A stretch of 64,000 nt of DNA from Shimia sp. R9_2 (GCF_017743735.1 NZ_JAGHRO010000001.1:806001-870000); one strand, 5' to 3'. Positions 1-8,438 are shown, counted from the stretch's first letter. Numbers and translations are program-made. Notes: generated from the sequence alone by a model not told the origin.

Positions 1-2
1 CG

Positions 3-695
3 ATTGCCGGGCCAAAATCCCGCGATGTGCTGAAGAAGGTCATCAGCGACGCCGATCCAAGCACCGCGCTGTCCAACAAGCGCTTCCCTTGGCTGTCTGC
101 GCGCCAGATCGAGCTGGGCATGTGCCCTGTGAATGCGATCCGCGTGGCCTACACTGGTGAGCTTGGCTGGGAACTCCACCACCCGATCGAGATGCAGAAC
201 TACCTCTGGGATCTGCTGGTCGATGCGGGCGCGGAGTTTGACATGAAGCTGGTTGGCGCCCGTGCGCAGAACTGGCTGCGTCAGGAGAAATCCTACCGTG
301 CGTTTGGCACCGAGCTGGGCCGCGATGCGACCCCGGCAGAGGCCGACCTGCCGCGCTTTATCGACCTGTCCAAGGAGTTCCATGGCAAGGCCGAAATGGA
401 AGCCAAGGGCGTGCGCTTCAAGTGCTGCACCATGCTGATCGACGGGCCGGATGATGCGGATCCTTGGGGTCGCGAAGTGCTCTACACCCCTGAGGGTGAG
501 CGCGTTGGCCGCCTGACCTCCGGTGGCTACTCCGTTGCCTTCGAGAAATCCATCGGCATGGGCTATGTGAAGCCTGAGCTGGCGGTGGAAGGCACCAAGC
601 TGAAGGTGAAGATGCAGGACAAGCTGTGGGATGCGGTTGTGACCTGTGACAGCCCTTACGATCCGAAGAACGAAACCATTCGGAAAGACGGTTAA
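3..695 (+). CDS. FAD-dependent oxidoreductase, C-terminal GcvT-like part (5' truncated by window edge)
   Basis: The reading frame is open from the first bases of the window to a TAA at 693-695, so only the last 230 residues are present. What is visible is the aminomethyltransferase (GcvT)-like folate-binding half found at the C-terminus of dimethylglycine/sarcosine dehydrogenase-type flavoenzymes, including AYTGELGWELH, the conserved LRQEKSYRAFGTELG stretch and a final barrel domain with RLTSGGYS. The FAD domain would lie upstream of the window. Family knowledge suggests oxidative demethylation of an N-methylated compound with transfer of the one-carbon unit to tetrahydrofolate. The exact substrate cannot be told. 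A DMSP demethylase (DmdA) was considered but the sequence does not match what I recall of it. The gene ends at a strong terminator. Confidence 0.8.
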   Translation: MAGPKSRDVLKKVISDADPSTALSNKRFPWLSARQIELGMCPVNAIRVAYTGELGWELHHPIEMQNYLWDLLVDAGAEFDMKLVGARAQNWLRQEKSYRAFGTELGRDATPAEADLPRFIDLSKEFHGKAEMEAKGVRFKCCTMLIDGPDDADPWGREVLYTPEGERVGRLTSGGYSVAFEKSIGMGYVKPELAVEGTKLKVKMQDKLWDAVVTCDSPYDPKNETIRKDG

Positions 696-714
696 GTTTA
701 CTCACCAAACAAGA

Positions 715-747
715 AACGCCCCGCAGATTTGCGGGGCGTTTTGTTTT
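715..747 (+). terminator. Rho-independent terminator of the FAD-oxidoreductase gene
   Basis: A perfect 10-base-pair stem (AACGCCCCGC with GCGGGGCGTT, six-base loop) is followed by TTGTTTT. It starts about 20 bases after the stop codon and also faces the convergent EF-hand gene. Confidence 0.85.
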
Positions 748-778
748 GGTCGGGGCGGTGTAAAAAAGCGCGCGGCGC

Positions 779-1177
779 TTAATATTCGCCTTTGGAGATG
801 ACGCCGTCACCGTCTTTGTCGATGCTGGAGAACCACGCGCGCAGGCGGGTGTTCATCTCGTCACGGGTGACCATGCCATCCAGATTGAGATCGGTGGTGG
901 CTCGGCTCAGCCCCTGCACGGCGCGGTTGGACAGTGAGGTTGGATGGGCCTCGGCCTCTTTGGCGCGGGCTTCGTCAAAGGCGCTGTATTCGGCGTTGTC
1001 GAGCTTGCCGTCCTGATTGGCATCAAAGGCCTCAAAGGTGCGTTTGCGCATCTCTTCCATCTCAGCCCAGGTGATGGTGCCATCCGCGTCCAGATCCCAA
1101 TCTTCAGAGGCGAGGGCGGGGGAGGTTGCAGCGAGCCCAAGCGAGAGCAGGGCGGAACAAATCAGAGATGTGCGCAT
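779..1177 (-). CDS. Exported EF-hand calcium-binding protein
   Basis: A 132-residue protein beginning with a clear signal peptide (MRTSLICSALLSLGLAATSP, cleavage probably after ALA). The mature part is little more than EF-hand loops: DLDADGTITWAE, DANQDGKLDNAE, DLNLDGMVTRDE and DKDGDGVISKGE, all with the acidic spacing and glycine needed for calcium binding. I chose the ATG at 1177 because it begins the signal peptide; an upstream ATG at 1213 in the same frame would add 12 unrelated residues. It is a periplasmic or secreted calcium-binding protein of unknown role. The gene is convergent with the preceding oxidoreductase and separated from the next gene by about 140 bases. Confidence 0.85.
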   Translation of the reverse strand: MRTSLICSALLSLGLAATSPALASEDWDLDADGTITWAEMEEMRKRTFEAFDANQDGKLDNAEYSAFDEARAKEAEAHPTSLSNRAVQGLSRATTDLNLDGMVTRDEMNTRLRAWFSSIDKDGDGVISKGEY

Positions 1178-1317
1178 TGGAGATCCAATCATTTTAGCTA
1201 TGGTTGTGTGCACCTTAGGGCGTGGCGCGCGGGATGTCAGCCTGCGGAAAGCTCTTCAAAGCACTCAAGTGCTTTGCCCGCATACATCATGGCCGGACCG
1301 CCGCCCCTTTCCAGCGA

Positions 1318-1977
1318 TTACAGAGGTTTCTTCTGTTGCAGCAATAGGTTGTTGGCGGGCATCTCGGTCAGGGTGCCTTTGGAAAGCCCGTGTGAGGCGG
1401 CGAAGGCGTCGACGTCGGTGTCGGATTTGTACCCGATCTCCGGATCCTGTGCGCGCAGGTCTGCATCAAAGCGCTGATCGCCTTCGCTGACCAGCACGCC
1501 ATCGCGTTTGAAAGGGCCGTAGATCAGCAGCTGACCGCCCGGGGCCAGCGCTTTGGCGGCTTCGGCAATCAGGGTTTGTGCTTCGGCTGTGCTGATCAGA
1601 TGCAAAAGATTGCTGAGCAGGATCACATCCGGTGCGCCGACCTGCGCCGCCCAGCCGGGGGCGGTGGCGTCCAGATCCTGAGGGGCGGCGAGATTGGTGA
1701 GGCTGCTTTCGTCCACATAGGCCTGAATGCTGGCGCGGCGGGTGGCGTCGATTTCGGTGGGACGCCATGTGAGCGCGGGGAAGGCTTCGGCATAGGCGGC
1801 GATGTGCTGCCCGGTGCCGCTGGCGATTTCAAGAACCTCGCCCTCTGCGGGCAGGAGGTCTTTCAATGCGTCGATTAAAGGGGCGACATTGCGGGCGGCA
1901 GAGGGGGCAAAGAGTTTGCCAGCGGTGTCCGGCGTGGCCACGGAGGCGCTGTCAGGCAGGTTTAGGCGGCGGGGCAT
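1318..1977 (-). CDS. DUF938 family SAM-dependent methyltransferase
   Basis: A 219-residue class I methyltransferase. The SAM-binding motif I is VLEIASGTGQH (about residues 47-57), followed by the acidic end of strand 2 (RPTEID) and a motif resembling DVILLSNLLHL. The sequence as a whole, including the C-terminal phrase YKSDTDVDAFAASHGL, fits the DUF938 family, whose substrate is not established. Its start codon overlaps the stop codon of the upstream flavoenzyme by one base, so it is the last gene of a three-gene set with the aldo/keto reductase and the DAO-family enzyme. Confidence 0.85.
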   Translation of the reverse strand: MPRRLNLPDSASVATPDTAGKLFAPSAARNVAPLIDALKDLLPAEGEVLEIASGTGQHIAAYAEAFPALTWRPTEIDATRRASIQAYVDESSLTNLAAPQDLDATAPGWAAQVGAPDVILLSNLLHLISTAEAQTLIAEAAKALAPGGQLLIYGPFKRDGVLVSEGDQRFDADLRAQDPEIGYKSDTDVDAFAASHGLSKGTLTEMPANNLLLQQKKPL

Positions 1978-3053
1978 CAGGTGAACCTCCTTGGGTCAAG
2001 GGCGTTGCGGGTGGCGGTGTCGAGCTCTGAGGGCTGGCCCGCGATCAGATCGGCGATCAGCTGGGAGGCGGCTGGTGCGGATTGAAAACCATAGCCGCCC
2101 TGACCGGCGACCCAGATAAAGGCCGCATCACTGCCATCTGGCCCGAGGGCGAGATTGCGATCCGGTGTGAAGCTGCGCAGCCCGGCCCAGCTGGCCTCAA
2201 GGCGTGTCACCTCCTCAGAGACAAATTCCTGATATCTGGCAAGGCCTTCGGCCAGAACCATGTCATCAGGCCAGGCGTCAAAGGGCGCCATCGGGTCCTC
2301 TTCGGCGGGGGAGACAATCAGGCTGCCCGCATCGGGTTTGGCGTACCAGTGTTCATGCACATCCAGCAGCATGGGCCAGTGGCGCAGATCATGGCCTCCG
2401 GGGGCGGGTATGCGCGCCATGGAGCGGCGCATCGGGGTGATGCCAAGCGGGGCAATTCCTGCAAGCTTCGCGATCTGATCGGCCCAGGCTCCGGCGGCGT
2501 TCAGCAGGAGTTTGGCCTCATAGGCCTCACCCCCCGCGACCACCTGCCAGCATGATTTGGTGCGGGTGATTTCGGTGACGGTCTGGCCGGTGCGCACCTC
2601 CCCACCATGGGCGCGGCAGGTCTTGGCACACCATTGCAGCAGGCGATCTGTGTCGATGTCAAAGGCCTCTTCATGCATGGCTGCGAAACCTGCGATCTCT
2701 GGCCGCAGAATGGGCACCCGCGTGCAGGCGTCTTCTGTGGAGATTGGCGTGGCCTCAAAGCTCTCGCAGGCCTGCTCAAAGGCCGCGCGGTCCTCGGATT
2801 TGGCGAGAAACATCACGCCACGGGGGGAGAGGAAGCCGCCGTCTGTTGTGGCAAAGAAATCCGCGCTCGCGCGGCTGAGGGCGACGGTGCTGGGCAGGCC
2901 GTAGTTCTGCTCAAACATCGCGGCCGAGCGCCCGGAGGCGTGATAGCCAAGTGCGGTTTCCCGTTCCAGAACAAGAGTTTTGCCCATCGGCGCCAGCCGC
3001 GCCGCCGCAGAGAGCCCGGCGATGCCGCCGCCAATGATCAGGAAATCAATCAT
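1977..3053 (-). CDS. DAO-family FAD-dependent oxidoreductase (glycine oxidase/D-amino acid dehydrogenase type)
   Basis: A 358-residue flavoenzyme. The dinucleotide-binding fold is at the very N-terminus (IIGGGIAGLSAAARLA). A second FAD-contact segment resembling GYHASGRSAAMFEQNYG follows, and the C-terminal FAD motif is VAGQGGYGFQSAPAAS. Length and layout are those of DAO-fold enzymes that oxidise amino or imino acids with oxygen or a quinone as acceptor. The substrate is unknown. It has a 4-base overlap with the upstream aldo/keto reductase and a 1-base overlap with the downstream methyltransferase, which argues for co-translation. Confidence 0.85.
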   Translation of the reverse strand: MIDFLIIGGGIAGLSAAARLAPMGKTLVLERETALGYHASGRSAAMFEQNYGLPSTVALSRASADFFATTDGGFLSPRGVMFLAKSEDRAAFEQACESFEATPISTEDACTRVPILRPEIAGFAAMHEEAFDIDTDRLLQWCAKTCRAHGGEVRTGQTVTEITRTKSCWQVVAGGEAYEAKLLLNAAGAWADQIAKLAGIAPLGITPMRRSMARIPAPGGHDLRHWPMLLDVHEHWYAKPDAGSLIVSPAEEDPMAPFDAWPDDMVLAEGLARYQEFVSEEVTRLEASWAGLRSFTPDRNLALGPDGSDAAFIWVAGQGGYGFQSAPAASQLIADLIAGQPSELDTATRNALDPRRFT

Positions 3054-3988
3054 GCCTCCTCAAGCCGGTCGGTGGCGGGTGGCGGTGTGGGTGTCAGCGC
3101 GGTGAGCTGCTCATAAAGCGCATCGTCCATGTCATAGGAGACCGCCGCCAGAGAGGGCGCAAGCTGCGCGGCAGTGCGGGCCGACAGGATCGGGCTGGGT
3201 GTGGTGCTGTGGCGCGCGGCCCATGCCACGGCCAGCGTGGCGGGGTGGACATTGCGCTCAGCGGCGATGGCTGAAAGCTGTGTCGCCGCCGCGTGCATCC
3301 AACCCTCGCCATAGCGCGCGGCATAGCGGCTGTCGGTGCTCAGGCGTCCTGCGCCAGTTTCCGCGCTGTATTTGCCGGTGAGCAGCCCGCCGCCAAGGGG
3401 TGAATAGGTGGCCGCAAGGATGCCGAGATCGGCGCACATTGGCAGGATTTCCACCTCCACCTGACGTTTCACGAGGCTGTACATCGGTTGCAGCACGTCG
3501 ATGGATAGGTTTTTTGCTGCGCCGGTCCATGCGGCTTTGACCACCTGCCAGGCGGCAAAGTTTGAGAGGCCAACGTATCTGATTTTCCCGTCGGCCTTCT
3601 GCTCGGCAAAGAAATCAAGGGTTTCCGCGAGCGGGGTCCCCTCGTCAAAGCGGTGCAGATAGAGGATATCGACCTGATCAAGCTGCAACCGCTGGCGGGA
3701 GAGCTCAAACTGTGCGGCGAGATTGGCCGCGCCTGCGCCGCCGGTGTAGCCCGCCTTGGTGGCGATCACCAGATCGTCGCGGTGGTCCTTGATCAATTCG
3801 CCCAGAATTTCCTCCGATTTTCCAGAGGTATAGACATGGGCGGTGTCAAAGTGGTTGATGCCCGCCGCGCGGCAGGCCTCATACATTTCGGCGCTGTCTG
3901 TGGCGCTGGCACCTTCGCCAAATTGCATGGTGCCAAAGGCGAAGCGGCTGATGGGGGTGCCGTTGGGGCTGGTAAGAGGCTGTGTCAT
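3050..3988 (-). CDS. Aldo/keto reductase
   Basis: A 312-residue NAD(P)H-dependent oxidoreductase of the aldo/keto reductase superfamily. The catalytic tetrad can be read as Asp and Tyr in FDTAHVYTSGKSEE, Lys in ATKAG and His in LYLHRFD. The cofactor-phosphate region is near the C-terminus (STTPSPILSARTAAQL). It probably reduces an aldehyde or ketone, or dehydrogenates a sugar; the substrate cannot be read from the sequence. It is the first gene of a three-gene overlapping set with a DAO-type flavoenzyme and a DUF938 methyltransferase. Confidence 0.88.
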   Translation of the reverse strand: MTQPLTSPNGTPISRFAFGTMQFGEGASATDSAEMYEACRAAGINHFDTAHVYTSGKSEEILGELIKDHRDDLVIATKAGYTGGAGAANLAAQFELSRQRLQLDQVDILYLHRFDEGTPLAETLDFFAEQKADGKIRYVGLSNFAAWQVVKAAWTGAAKNLSIDVLQPMYSLVKRQVEVEILPMCADLGILAATYSPLGGGLLTGKYSAETGAGRLSTDSRYAARYGEGWMHAAATQLSAIAAERNVHPATLAVAWAARHSTTPSPILSARTAAQLAPSLAAVSYDMDDALYEQLTALTPTPPPATDRLEEA

Positions 3989-4096
3989 GGCGCGACGTTG
4001 CCATGGGTTGCGGCGCGGGGGAAGGGCGATTTTGAGCCGCGCATCGCAGCTTTGCTGCCCGGCCCTAAAATGCGCAGGCCCCCACCAGAGCTGGCA

Positions 4097-4687
4097 TCAA
4101 TTTTTGCGGATGGTGGCCGGTGCAGGCAGGGTCTGGCCGATGGTGAAGCAGCGCTCAAGCAGCATGTCACGGCGTTGCTCTGAGGCGGAGCTGCCAATGA
4201 GCAGTTCCAGTCGTCGGGGCAGGGCGCCAAAATCTCCCGCGGCGCCCATCATCCATGTGGTGTCCAGCGCCGGAGCGTGGCCTTTGCGCTCTACCCGGTC
4301 GCTGCGCGGCCCTGCGGGGACCAGCATCAGGCCGGATTTCAGATGGGCGTCACGCAGGGTGGGCGCGGTGTTTTGATTGGCGGCGTCGTTGGGCATCCAG
4401 ACGCGGTTGACCCAGCCTTTCATCTTGGCGGACATGCCCCACCAATAAAGCGGAAACACCAGACAGATCGCGTCAGCGCGGGCGATGCGTTCCTGCTCCT
4501 GCGCGACATCCTCCGCGCCCTCTTCGGAGATGTCAGCAAGGGAGAAGAGCGGATTGAAATCTTCGGCGTGCAGATCAGCGAGCTCTGTGGTGTGGCCTGC
4601 GGATTTGAGACCGGCGATGAAGCGTCTGGCGGCACCGGCTGCGAAACAGGTGGGGGTCGGGTGATCTAATACGGTGAGAACATGCAT
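4097..4687 (-). CDS. NAD(P)H-dependent flavodoxin-fold oxidoreductase (NQO/MdaB type)
   Basis: A 196-residue protein starting MHVLTVLDHPTPTCF, the usual opening of flavodoxin-like quinone reductases. It contains the active-site phrase ICLVFPLYWWGMSAKMKGW (about residues 77-95) that binds FMN/FAD and defines this family. I chose the ATG at 4687: the frame remains open to 4960, but the extra N-terminal residues are arginine/proline-rich and look like non-coding read-through. It probably reduces quinones or azo/nitro compounds by two electrons. A tiny membrane protein lies upstream on the same strand, with an AraC regulator divergent from it, so the three may form one regulated unit. Confidence 0.85.
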   Translation of the reverse strand: MHVLTVLDHPTPTCFAAGAARRFIAGLKSAGHTTELADLHAEDFNPLFSLADISEEGAEDVAQEQERIARADAICLVFPLYWWGMSAKMKGWVNRVWMPNDAANQNTAPTLRDAHLKSGLMLVPAGPRSDRVERKGHAPALDTTWMMGAAGDFGALPRRLELLIGSSASEQRRDMLLERCFTIGQTLPAPATIRKN

Positions 4688-4880
4688 GGAAAAACTCGCT
4701 GTGTGAGACAGGTTTTTGGGAGCGACGGCGTGCGAGGCCTGTGCCGCCCCCGACAGCGAAGGAGAGCCACTGTCGGAGGCGGTGCGGGGCAGCCACGGAG
4801 GCGCTTGGGTTGCGCGAGGGGGGAAGTGTGGCTGCCGGATCGGGGTGTACATAGGGACAGGGATCACCCCGAATGCGATG

Positions 4881-5054
4881 TCAGAGCGCGAAAGGCACGT
4901 GCAGGGCGGCGATCTCGGTGGGGGATGGCAGGCCGGGTGCGCCCGCGGCAGAGCTGCCAAGGCCGAGGATCAGCGCGCCTGCGGTGATGGTGAGGCTGCC
5001 ACCCAGTGCGGCGAGGGCCAGAGATTTGCCAATTTGCGGAATGGAAAACGTCAT
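4881..5054 (-). CDS. Small hydrophobic protein, 57 residues
   Basis: This short ORF begins MTFSIPQIGKSLALAALGGS and is mostly one hydrophobic segment (about residues 11-38), then a short tail ending LHVPFAL. It is either a single-pass membrane peptide or a small exported protein. The ATG at 5054 is preceded by AAAGGAATACAACC, a good ribosome site, which is why I prefer it to the longer open frame running to 5225. It lies between the flavodoxin-fold reductase gene and the AraC gene, directly beyond tandem operator-like repeats. I do not recognise a family. Confidence 0.55.
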   Translation of the reverse strand: MTFSIPQIGKSLALAALGGSLTITAGALILGLGSSAAGAPGLPSPTEIAALHVPFAL

Positions 5055-5187
5055 GGTTGTATTCCTTTGGTCTGTTTGGCGCAGGGAGGATGCGCGGTTT
5101 TGAATGGAGGCCGCCGTCTGCGTGGAGGAGTGCTTGGGCGGTGTGTGTCTGATGTGCTCAGAGATACCGCAGCGCATCCGCCAAATA

Positions 5188-5227
5188 TTGACGCCACGTG
5201 CCAAAGACTTGACAGCAGATGCCAAAG
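5188..5227. promoter_or_regulatory. Tandem AraC-type operator repeats
   Basis: TTGAC-N6-TGCCAAAG occurs twice, at 5188-5206 and 5209-5227, exactly 21 bases apart, that is on the same face of the helix. This is the usual arrangement for AraC/XylS-family binding sites. It lies 83 bases before the AraC start codon and 134 bases before the divergent small gene. A separate inverted repeat with 8-base arms (CGATCACG/CGTGATCG) follows at 5238-5257. Confidence 0.55.
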
Positions 5228-5309
5228 GTCAAAGTGTCGATCACGAAAGCGTGATCGGTGGGCGGCGCGCGTGATTGATGCAATTTATGGGTGAACAGGG
5301 GGCAGGCGC

Positions 5310-6344
5310 GTGACGGCAGTGTCAGCGATGTATGCGCGCAAGCAGATCGAGCAGGCTGTGAAGCTGCCCGATAAGGCACCGCTGTATAAGATCATCGACT
5401 TCACCCCGGAGCAGGTGCAGGATCCTGCGGTGATGGTGCCGATTGCGGCCTATCTGAGCCTGATTGAAGCGATTGCGCAGAGCGAGTGGCCCGATCTGCA
5501 GTTTCATATGCGCACGAGCCAGAGCATGCGGTGCGACGAGTTCGGCGTGTTCGGGCTTGCGTTCAAATCTGCGCCGACTGTGCGGCAGGGATTGCAGCGG
5601 CTTCAGCAATATGTGCGGCTGCACAATCGGGTGTCAGAGTTTGCGGCGGAACCTGAGGGGGGCGCCTATGTCTGGTCGATGAAAGGACCGGCGGTGGCGC
5701 GGCTGGGCAGTGCGCTGTCCAATGAGGCGGCGATGGCGACCACATTGGTGCTGTGCCGGGAGGCGACACAGACAGCGCTGACCCCGACAAAGGTGGAATT
5801 CAGCCACACGCGCGAGGGCAGCAAGGCGGCTTTGCTGGATCATTTTGGCGTGATGCCCGAGTTTGATGCAACGCGAGATGCGATCCATTTTGACATGGCC
5901 GAGGTTGAGCAACCCTGCGCGGTGGGGGATGCGGCGATCTGGCAGTATCTGACAGCGCATCTGGATCAGGCGCTGGAAGAGGAAGACAGCAAGGCGCGTC
6001 CGTTTGATGCATTGGTGGTGGAGGAGATCACCAAGCTGCTCAGCGGTGGTGTGCCCCAATTGGCCGAGGTGGCCGGGATCATGGGGCTGGGGGAGCGCAC
6101 CTTTCAGCGGCGGCTGTCTGAGCGGGGGCAGACCTTTCAGGCGCTGGTGGATGAGGCGCGGCATCAATTGGCCAAGCAGCTGGTGCTGGGCTCGTCTTAT
6201 TCGCTGATCGAGATTGCCTTTCTCACCGGATTTTCCGAGCAGAGCGCCTTTTCACGGGCGTTCAAGCGCTGGTCCGGCATGTCGCCACGCGCCTATCGGC
6301 AGGCGGAGCAGGGCGAGAGCCTCGGGGCTCCCGCCACAAGATAG
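5310..6344 (+). CDS. AraC family transcriptional regulator
   Basis: A 344-residue regulator with the N-terminal ligand-sensing domain of the OruR/ArgR-like AraC branch (about residues 30-215) and a C-terminal double helix-turn-helix. The first helix-turn-helix includes EVAGIMGLGERTFQRRLSER. The second includes IEIAFLTGFSEQSAFSRAF, followed by the family hallmark WSGMSPRAYR. The start shown is GTG at 5310; an ATG at 5328 is an alternative. It is divergent from a small membrane protein gene and a flavodoxin-fold reductase, with tandem repeats between them, so it probably regulates that unit and perhaps itself. Confidence 0.88.
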   Translation: MTAVSAMYARKQIEQAVKLPDKAPLYKIIDFTPEQVQDPAVMVPIAAYLSLIEAIAQSEWPDLQFHMRTSQSMRCDEFGVFGLAFKSAPTVRQGLQRLQQYVRLHNRVSEFAAEPEGGAYVWSMKGPAVARLGSALSNEAAMATTLVLCREATQTALTPTKVEFSHTREGSKAALLDHFGVMPEFDATRDAIHFDMAEVEQPCAVGDAAIWQYLTAHLDQALEEEDSKARPFDALVVEEITKLLSGGVPQLAEVAGIMGLGERTFQRRLSERGQTFQALVDEARHQLAKQLVLGSSYSLIEIAFLTGFSEQSAFSRAFKRWSGMSPRAYRQAEQGESLGAPATR

Positions 6345-6354
6345 AGTCCGTTTG

Positions 6355-7326
6355 TCAGCCGGTGAGGCTTGCCAGATAGAAGTAGATCGGCAGGCCGAAG
6401 GTCAGGTTGAAGGGGAAGGTCACCCCGAGTGCCAGCGACAGGTAGATGCCGGATTTGGCCTGCGGCAGCGCAAGGCGCATGGCAGCAGGCACGGCGATGT
6501 AGGAAGCAGAGGCGCAGAGCACCATCAACAGGAAGGTGCCGCCCATTGACAGGCCCACAAGCGCCCCCGCGCCCCAGCCAAAGAGGGACCCGATCAGCGG
6601 CATCACACAGCCAAAGATCAGCACCCCGCCGGAGATTTCTTTGCGGTTTTCGATCAGGCTGCGGCCGGCGGAGAGGCCCATGTCCAGCAGGAACAGGGCA
6701 AGCACGCCGGTGAAGGGCACGATGATGAAGGGTTCCATCTGTGCAAGGCCTTCCTGACCGGTGGTGACGCCGATGGCAAAGGCACCAAGCAGCAGCACAA
6801 TCGAGCCATTGCCGAGGATGTGGTGGGCCAGCTTGCTGTCAAATTTTGCACCGCCGCCTTTGCGCGCTGCAAGCCAGAGGGCGGACATGATGGCAGGTAC
6901 TTCCATCACGGCGGCGACGGCGACCATGAAGCCCTCGCTGTCAATGCCGCGCCCTTCAAGAAGGCTCACGGCGGTCACAAAGGTGACGATGGAGATCGAG
7001 CCATAGTGCCCCGCCACTGCAGCCGCGTTGAGCGGGTCAAGGCGGGTCATGATCGACAGCAGGCCAAAGGCGACAAAGGGCAGCACAAAGGAGAGCACGA
7101 TCCCGGCGACGAGCGAAAGGATCAGCGCGTTGCTGATCCCGCTGACAGCCACCGCTGCGCCACCTTTGAAGCCGATGGAGAGCAGCAAATAGATCGACAT
7201 GATCTTGGCTGCGCCCTCCGGGATGGAGAGGTCACTTTTGGCAAAAGCGGCGATCAGGCCGAGGAGGAAAAACAGAATTGTGGGCGCAAGCAAGTTGCCC
7301 GCCAAAGCAGCGAGGGAGAGGTCCAT
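6355..7326 (-). CDS. SbtA-like sodium-dependent bicarbonate transport family permease
   Basis: A 323-residue integral membrane protein with about ten hydrophobic segments across its whole length. The opening (LLAPTILFFLLGLIAAFAKSDL) and the repeated glycine-rich crossover regions such as GFKGGAAVAVSG and GHYGSISIVTFVTAVS match the SbtA/DUF897 family. Family members in cyanobacteria take up bicarbonate with sodium. In a heterotroph the role may be anaplerotic bicarbonate supply, or transport of another anion. No SbtB-like PII partner is adjacent. The gene is divergent from an OxyR-like regulator and convergent with the AraC gene, with only 10 bases between stop codons. Confidence 0.85.
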   Translation of the reverse strand: MDLSLAALAGNLLAPTILFFLLGLIAAFAKSDLSIPEGAAKIMSIYLLLSIGFKGGAAVAVSGISNALILSLVAGIVLSFVLPFVAFGLLSIMTRLDPLNAAAVAGHYGSISIVTFVTAVSLLEGRGIDSEGFMVAVAAVMEVPAIMSALWLAARKGGGAKFDSKLAHHILGNGSIVLLLGAFAIGVTTGQEGLAQMEPFIIVPFTGVLALFLLDMGLSAGRSLIENRKEISGGVLIFGCVMPLIGSLFGWGAGALVGLSMGGTFLLMVLCASASYIAVPAAMRLALPQAKSGIYLSLALGVTFPFNLTFGLPIYFYLASLTG

Positions 7327-7485
7327 AAGCGAGACTTTCTTGAATTTTCAGGGAGAGGTGCCGGTGATCAGAGGATCAGTGCGGGTCGGGTCGTCGGTGA
7401 TCCATAGAGCGGTCCTTGGTCATGCCGCCAAAGAGATCAGGCAGCGGGAGGCATTGCATTTGGCCTCATATCTCTTGTGTGAAAC

Positions 7486-7532
7486 ATTTGTTCAAATATA
7501 AGGTTTCTTCGATTTGTATAGTTTGAGGCTAT
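7486..7532. promoter_or_regulatory. LysR/OxyR-type operator candidates
   Basis: Two symmetric sites lie between the divergent permease and LysR genes. The first is the perfect 12-base palindrome ATTTGTTCAAAT at 7486-7497. The second is ATAG-N7-CTAT at 7518-7532, which matches the half-site form known for OxyR and ends three bases before the regulator's start codon. The position suggests autoregulation of the LysR gene and control of the permease. Confidence 0.45.
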
Positions 7533-7535
7533 GAA

Positions 7536-8438
7536 ATGCGCCCGACATTGCGGCAGTTGGAATATATCGTGGCGGTGGCTGAGACCGGGCGGATTGGTGT
7601 GGCGGCGGATCGGCTGAATGTGAGCCAGCCGAGCCTCTCTGCGCAGCTGGCTGAGGTGGAGGCGGATCTGGGCACCACTTTGTTCCTGCGCGGGCGCGGT
7701 GGAGCGAAACCCACTCCAGTGGGCGAAGAGGTGGTGCGCCGCGCGCGGATGATCCTGCATGAGATGGAGGATTTGCGCGCGGTGGCGCGCGGGGGCGGGA
7801 TTTTTCAGGGGCGGCTGCGTCTGGGCGTGTTGCCGTCAATTGGTCCGTATCTGCTGCCCGGCGTGGTGCGTCGCCTGCATGCGGAACATCCGGACCTGCG
7901 CCTCGTGATCCGTGAGGAAAGCACCCATGATCTGGAAGAAGGGCTGCGCAGCGGGCGGCTTGATATGATCATCTCCACGCCGGAGGACCATATGGGCGCA
8001 CGGGCCATGCCTCTCTTTACCGAGGAGCTCTGGGCGGCCTTTGCACTGGATCATCCGCAGGCCGAGGGGGCGGCGCTGGCGCTTGAGGTGTTGGAGAATG
8101 AAACCCTGCTGACCTTGGGGCGCAAACACAGGCTCTCACATATTGTGGAAGGGTTGGCCCTGCGCGCGGGCGGGCGGGTGTCGGATGAATATGAAGGCAC
8201 CAGTCTGGATGCGATCCGGCTGATGGCGGCCAGCGGCGCGGGGGTGGCGGTGCTGCCCAGTGTCTATGCGGCGACGGAGGTGCGGCGGGGCACAAATGTG
8301 GGGCTGCGCAGGCTCGATCACCCTGAGGCGCACCGCGATATTGCTCTGATGGAGCCGATGCGGTCAGAACCCACACGCGGCGCAGCGGTTTTGGCGGAGA
8401 TTTTGCAGGCGGAGGCCGCTGTCATACTGGCGGAGTGA
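7536..8438 (+). CDS. LysR family regulator, OxyR-like
   Basis: A 300-residue LysR regulator. The N-terminal winged helix is typical (LRQLEYIVAVAETGRIGVAA then RLNVSQPSLSAQLAEVEADL). The effector domain begins GRLRLGVLPSIGPYLLPGVV, the form seen in OxyR proteins. The redox cysteines that define peroxide-sensing OxyR are not visible; the sequence has no cysteine at all in the sensing region. I therefore call it OxyR-like by family only. It is divergent from the SbtA-like permease with operator-like sites between them, so that permease is its likely target. Its last codons overlap the open frame of the following gene, but the true start of that gene is downstream. Confidence 0.85.
   Translation: MRPTLRQLEYIVAVAETGRIGVAADRLNVSQPSLSAQLAEVEADLGTTLFLRGRGGAKPTPVGEEVVRRARMILHEMEDLRAVARGGGIFQGRLRLGVLPSIGPYLLPGVVRRLHAEHPDLRLVIREESTHDLEEGLRSGRLDMIISTPEDHMGARAMPLFTEELWAAFALDHPQAEGAALALEVLENETLLTLGRKHRLSHIVEGLALRAGGRVSDEYEGTSLDAIRLMAASGAGVAVLPSVYAATEVRRGTNVGLRRLDHPEAHRDIALMEPMRSEPTRGAAVLAEILQAEAAVILAE

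Noticed and set aside
3-695. DMSP demethylase DmdA
   Set aside because: The visible part shares only the GcvT fold. Its motifs fit the C-terminus of larger dimethylglycine/sarcosine dehydrogenase-like flavoenzymes better.
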